Source: Kryptolebias marmoratus
Taxonomy: Eukaryota > Chordata > Actinopteri > Cyprinodontiformes > Rivulidae
Assembly (NCBI RefSeq): GCF_001649575.2
Contig: NC_051450.1
Coordinates: forward strand, 6,950,360-7,014,359
Reading direction: 5' to 3'
Length of the DNA stretch: 64,000 nucleotides
Position numbers and translations under genes: made by a program. The notes under the pieces were generated by a model. The model was not told the DNA's origin. It saw only the letters and a program-made list of their open reading frames with translations, and searched no databases. Of the stretch, positions 62,542 through 64,000 are shown one piece after another (position 1 is the first letter of the stretch; every line of letters starts with the position of its first letter).

Positions 62542-64000
62542 CACCCTTTGTTGATCAGATCACCTAGAATTTACGGGAAGAAATGAGTTGGATAAAATGA
62601 AAAAGTCCGAGAAGTGCTGAGATAGACAGTTGAAGGTGCACTGTGACAGTATTAAATGTGTTTATAATCTCTTTGTCAGTGATGGGAAACACAAACACAT
62701 CAGCCAATGTCTGAATTAATCCTGGTGGGAGCTGCTACCCAAGGACTAGATGAATAAACCACTAGACTACAGAGCAGGGGTTCTCAAGCTTTACATTCAA
62801 GTCCAAATCTGATTCCTGGAAAAGGTCAAAGGTCCAGAACAACTAGCAATACCCAAATCCATTTTATTAAATTTAGTATTAAAATAAGTTCATCAGTGAG
62901 TCCCTCCCCACCACAAACCTGTCAACCTTTAGGAGAAACGGAATCGATTTAAAATAATTAAAATACGATTAGACAAACTCGGGAATAAACATTTAAGCCT
63001 AACTTTTATCTTTCCATATCTTTGGTAAAATGTTTTCCTATTTTATCATTTGAACACAATGAGTATTGATTTATTGTTACATTATGCTGTTGTGTAATAG
63101 GTGACAAAATCTGTCAATATTTATTCTGTTTTTTGCCTTTATTCATGCTATATATGGAGTTTGGTAATAAGATCTCCCTGTTTGTCATGTTGATGCTTAA
63201 TTTTTACCATTGTGGAGCTCTGAAGCAGAACTATCAAAAAAACAGGCCTTCAACATAAAACATCATAGTATTTTGTTTGTAACATTTGTTCCCAGAGATA
63301 ATGGTGTTTTGTGTGAAACGATGGACTGAAGGTCATTTATTGTGATCTGTACCTGTATTGCAAATGGCAGACGTGATGTTAAAACAGGGAAAATACTAAA
63401 AATATAAGAGCTTTTATGTTTGTACGGAATGGAGCTGCCTTTATGTGAAAACATGAGTCATACCACTCTTTATTGAAATGTACCCAAAGTATTTCAGTGC
63501 AGTATAGCATGTGGGCTGGGTCCAGATTGACCTGTTGTTTTGTTAAGATCCAGACCTTAAAATGATAATTAAAGTCAACCTGATGGAGTTATAGTTAATA
63601 TTTTTTTTTCTCATCAATGGCAGCCCTGTCTAAAATCACAATTATTAAAGTCATTCAATACATAAACATTCAGACTCTCAGCATTAACACTAGCTGCTGG
63701 TTTGTAATTTAAATGGTGGCAGTTGGAAGCTGTGCTGGTACAACAGTCTGCTGAAGACAGATGGTGAAGATCGCTGATGTAGAAATATGTTGGAATTGCC
63801 ACTGACAACGCTAGGAAATATTTCTGGGTGTCATTTTGGTAGATGCTATACCTATTATTGTTTAATGTTTACTCGTAGAAGTACACAGAAATATCACTAT
63901 TTTACCTAAAAAAACATACACCATGCATATTGTAAAAACAGAAGACAAGAGAATTCTGAAATGATCCTCCCACCACTCTTGTTCAAGTAAACAAACAAAC
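62541..64000. other. No feature seen to window end
   Basis: Searched for the last snx7 exon (Cys-Leu-x-x-Trp-Glu followed by a short acidic tail and a stop) and found no candidate with a sound acceptor. Around 62777, 'gcaggggttctcaagctttac' may be the end of an old hAT repeat. Confidence 0.4.

Noticed and set aside
1..64000. CRISPR arrays, bacterial operons or defence-type systems
   Set aside because: No spacer-repeat structure or prokaryotic gene arrangement; this is vertebrate DNA.

Overview
The window looks like a teleost fish nuclear genome fragment, probably a percomorph. It is AT-rich and intron-rich, with one recognisable spliced gene embedded in typical fish transposable elements: Tc1-like, hAT-like, CR1/Rex1- and L1-type LINEs, solo LTRs and abundant CA, GT, CT and ATT microsatellites. 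There is no bacterial-style gene organisation, and I saw no tRNA, rRNA or CRISPR array. Two assembly gaps (runs of N) lie at 8709-8734 and 16927-17916.

The only gene I can support with confidence is the sorting nexin gene snx7 on the + strand. Eight coding exons were placed by splice signals, reading phase and protein similarity: 34647-34730, 41104-41295, 47079-47189, 48911-49069, 49174-49372, 50549-50748, 53253-53339 and 57483-57635. Together they encode about 395 residues: an acidic N-terminus, a PX (phosphoinositide-binding) domain and most of a C-terminal BAR domain. The last roughly 25 residues expected for the family were not found and probably lie beyond base 64000. The protein is expected to act as an endosomal SNX-BAR subunit.

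Bases 1-34.4 kb appear intergenic: decayed transposons, three solo LTRs with intact 5-bp target duplications (18881-19418, 21579-22141, 23263-23990), a ~177-bp tandem repeat (5.64-6.24 kb), a large inverted-repeat element (7453-9003), a Tc1-like transposase fragment, an unexplained minus-strand open frame running into the 16927-17916 gap, and a few short orphan frames.

From 34.6 kb to the end, the introns of snx7 are loaded with insertions. Examples are an internally deleted Tc1 element (39146-40024), a near-complete decayed Tc1-like element (51194-52873), two inverted hAT copies with perfect 8-bp target duplications (43349-44258, 60504-61465), LINE fragments, and an L1 reverse transcriptase interrupted by another repeat (55.8-57.4 kb).

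The most unusual item is a repeat present three times (12553-13617, 36482-37591 on the minus strand, 56317-57115). It has a GC-rich 5' part, in two copies a short MADF-like coding frame, and an AATAAA signal next to a shared 3' boundary. I found no evidence of a new enzymatic or defence system; the interest here is in transposon structure and nesting and in a few splice and regulatory details.
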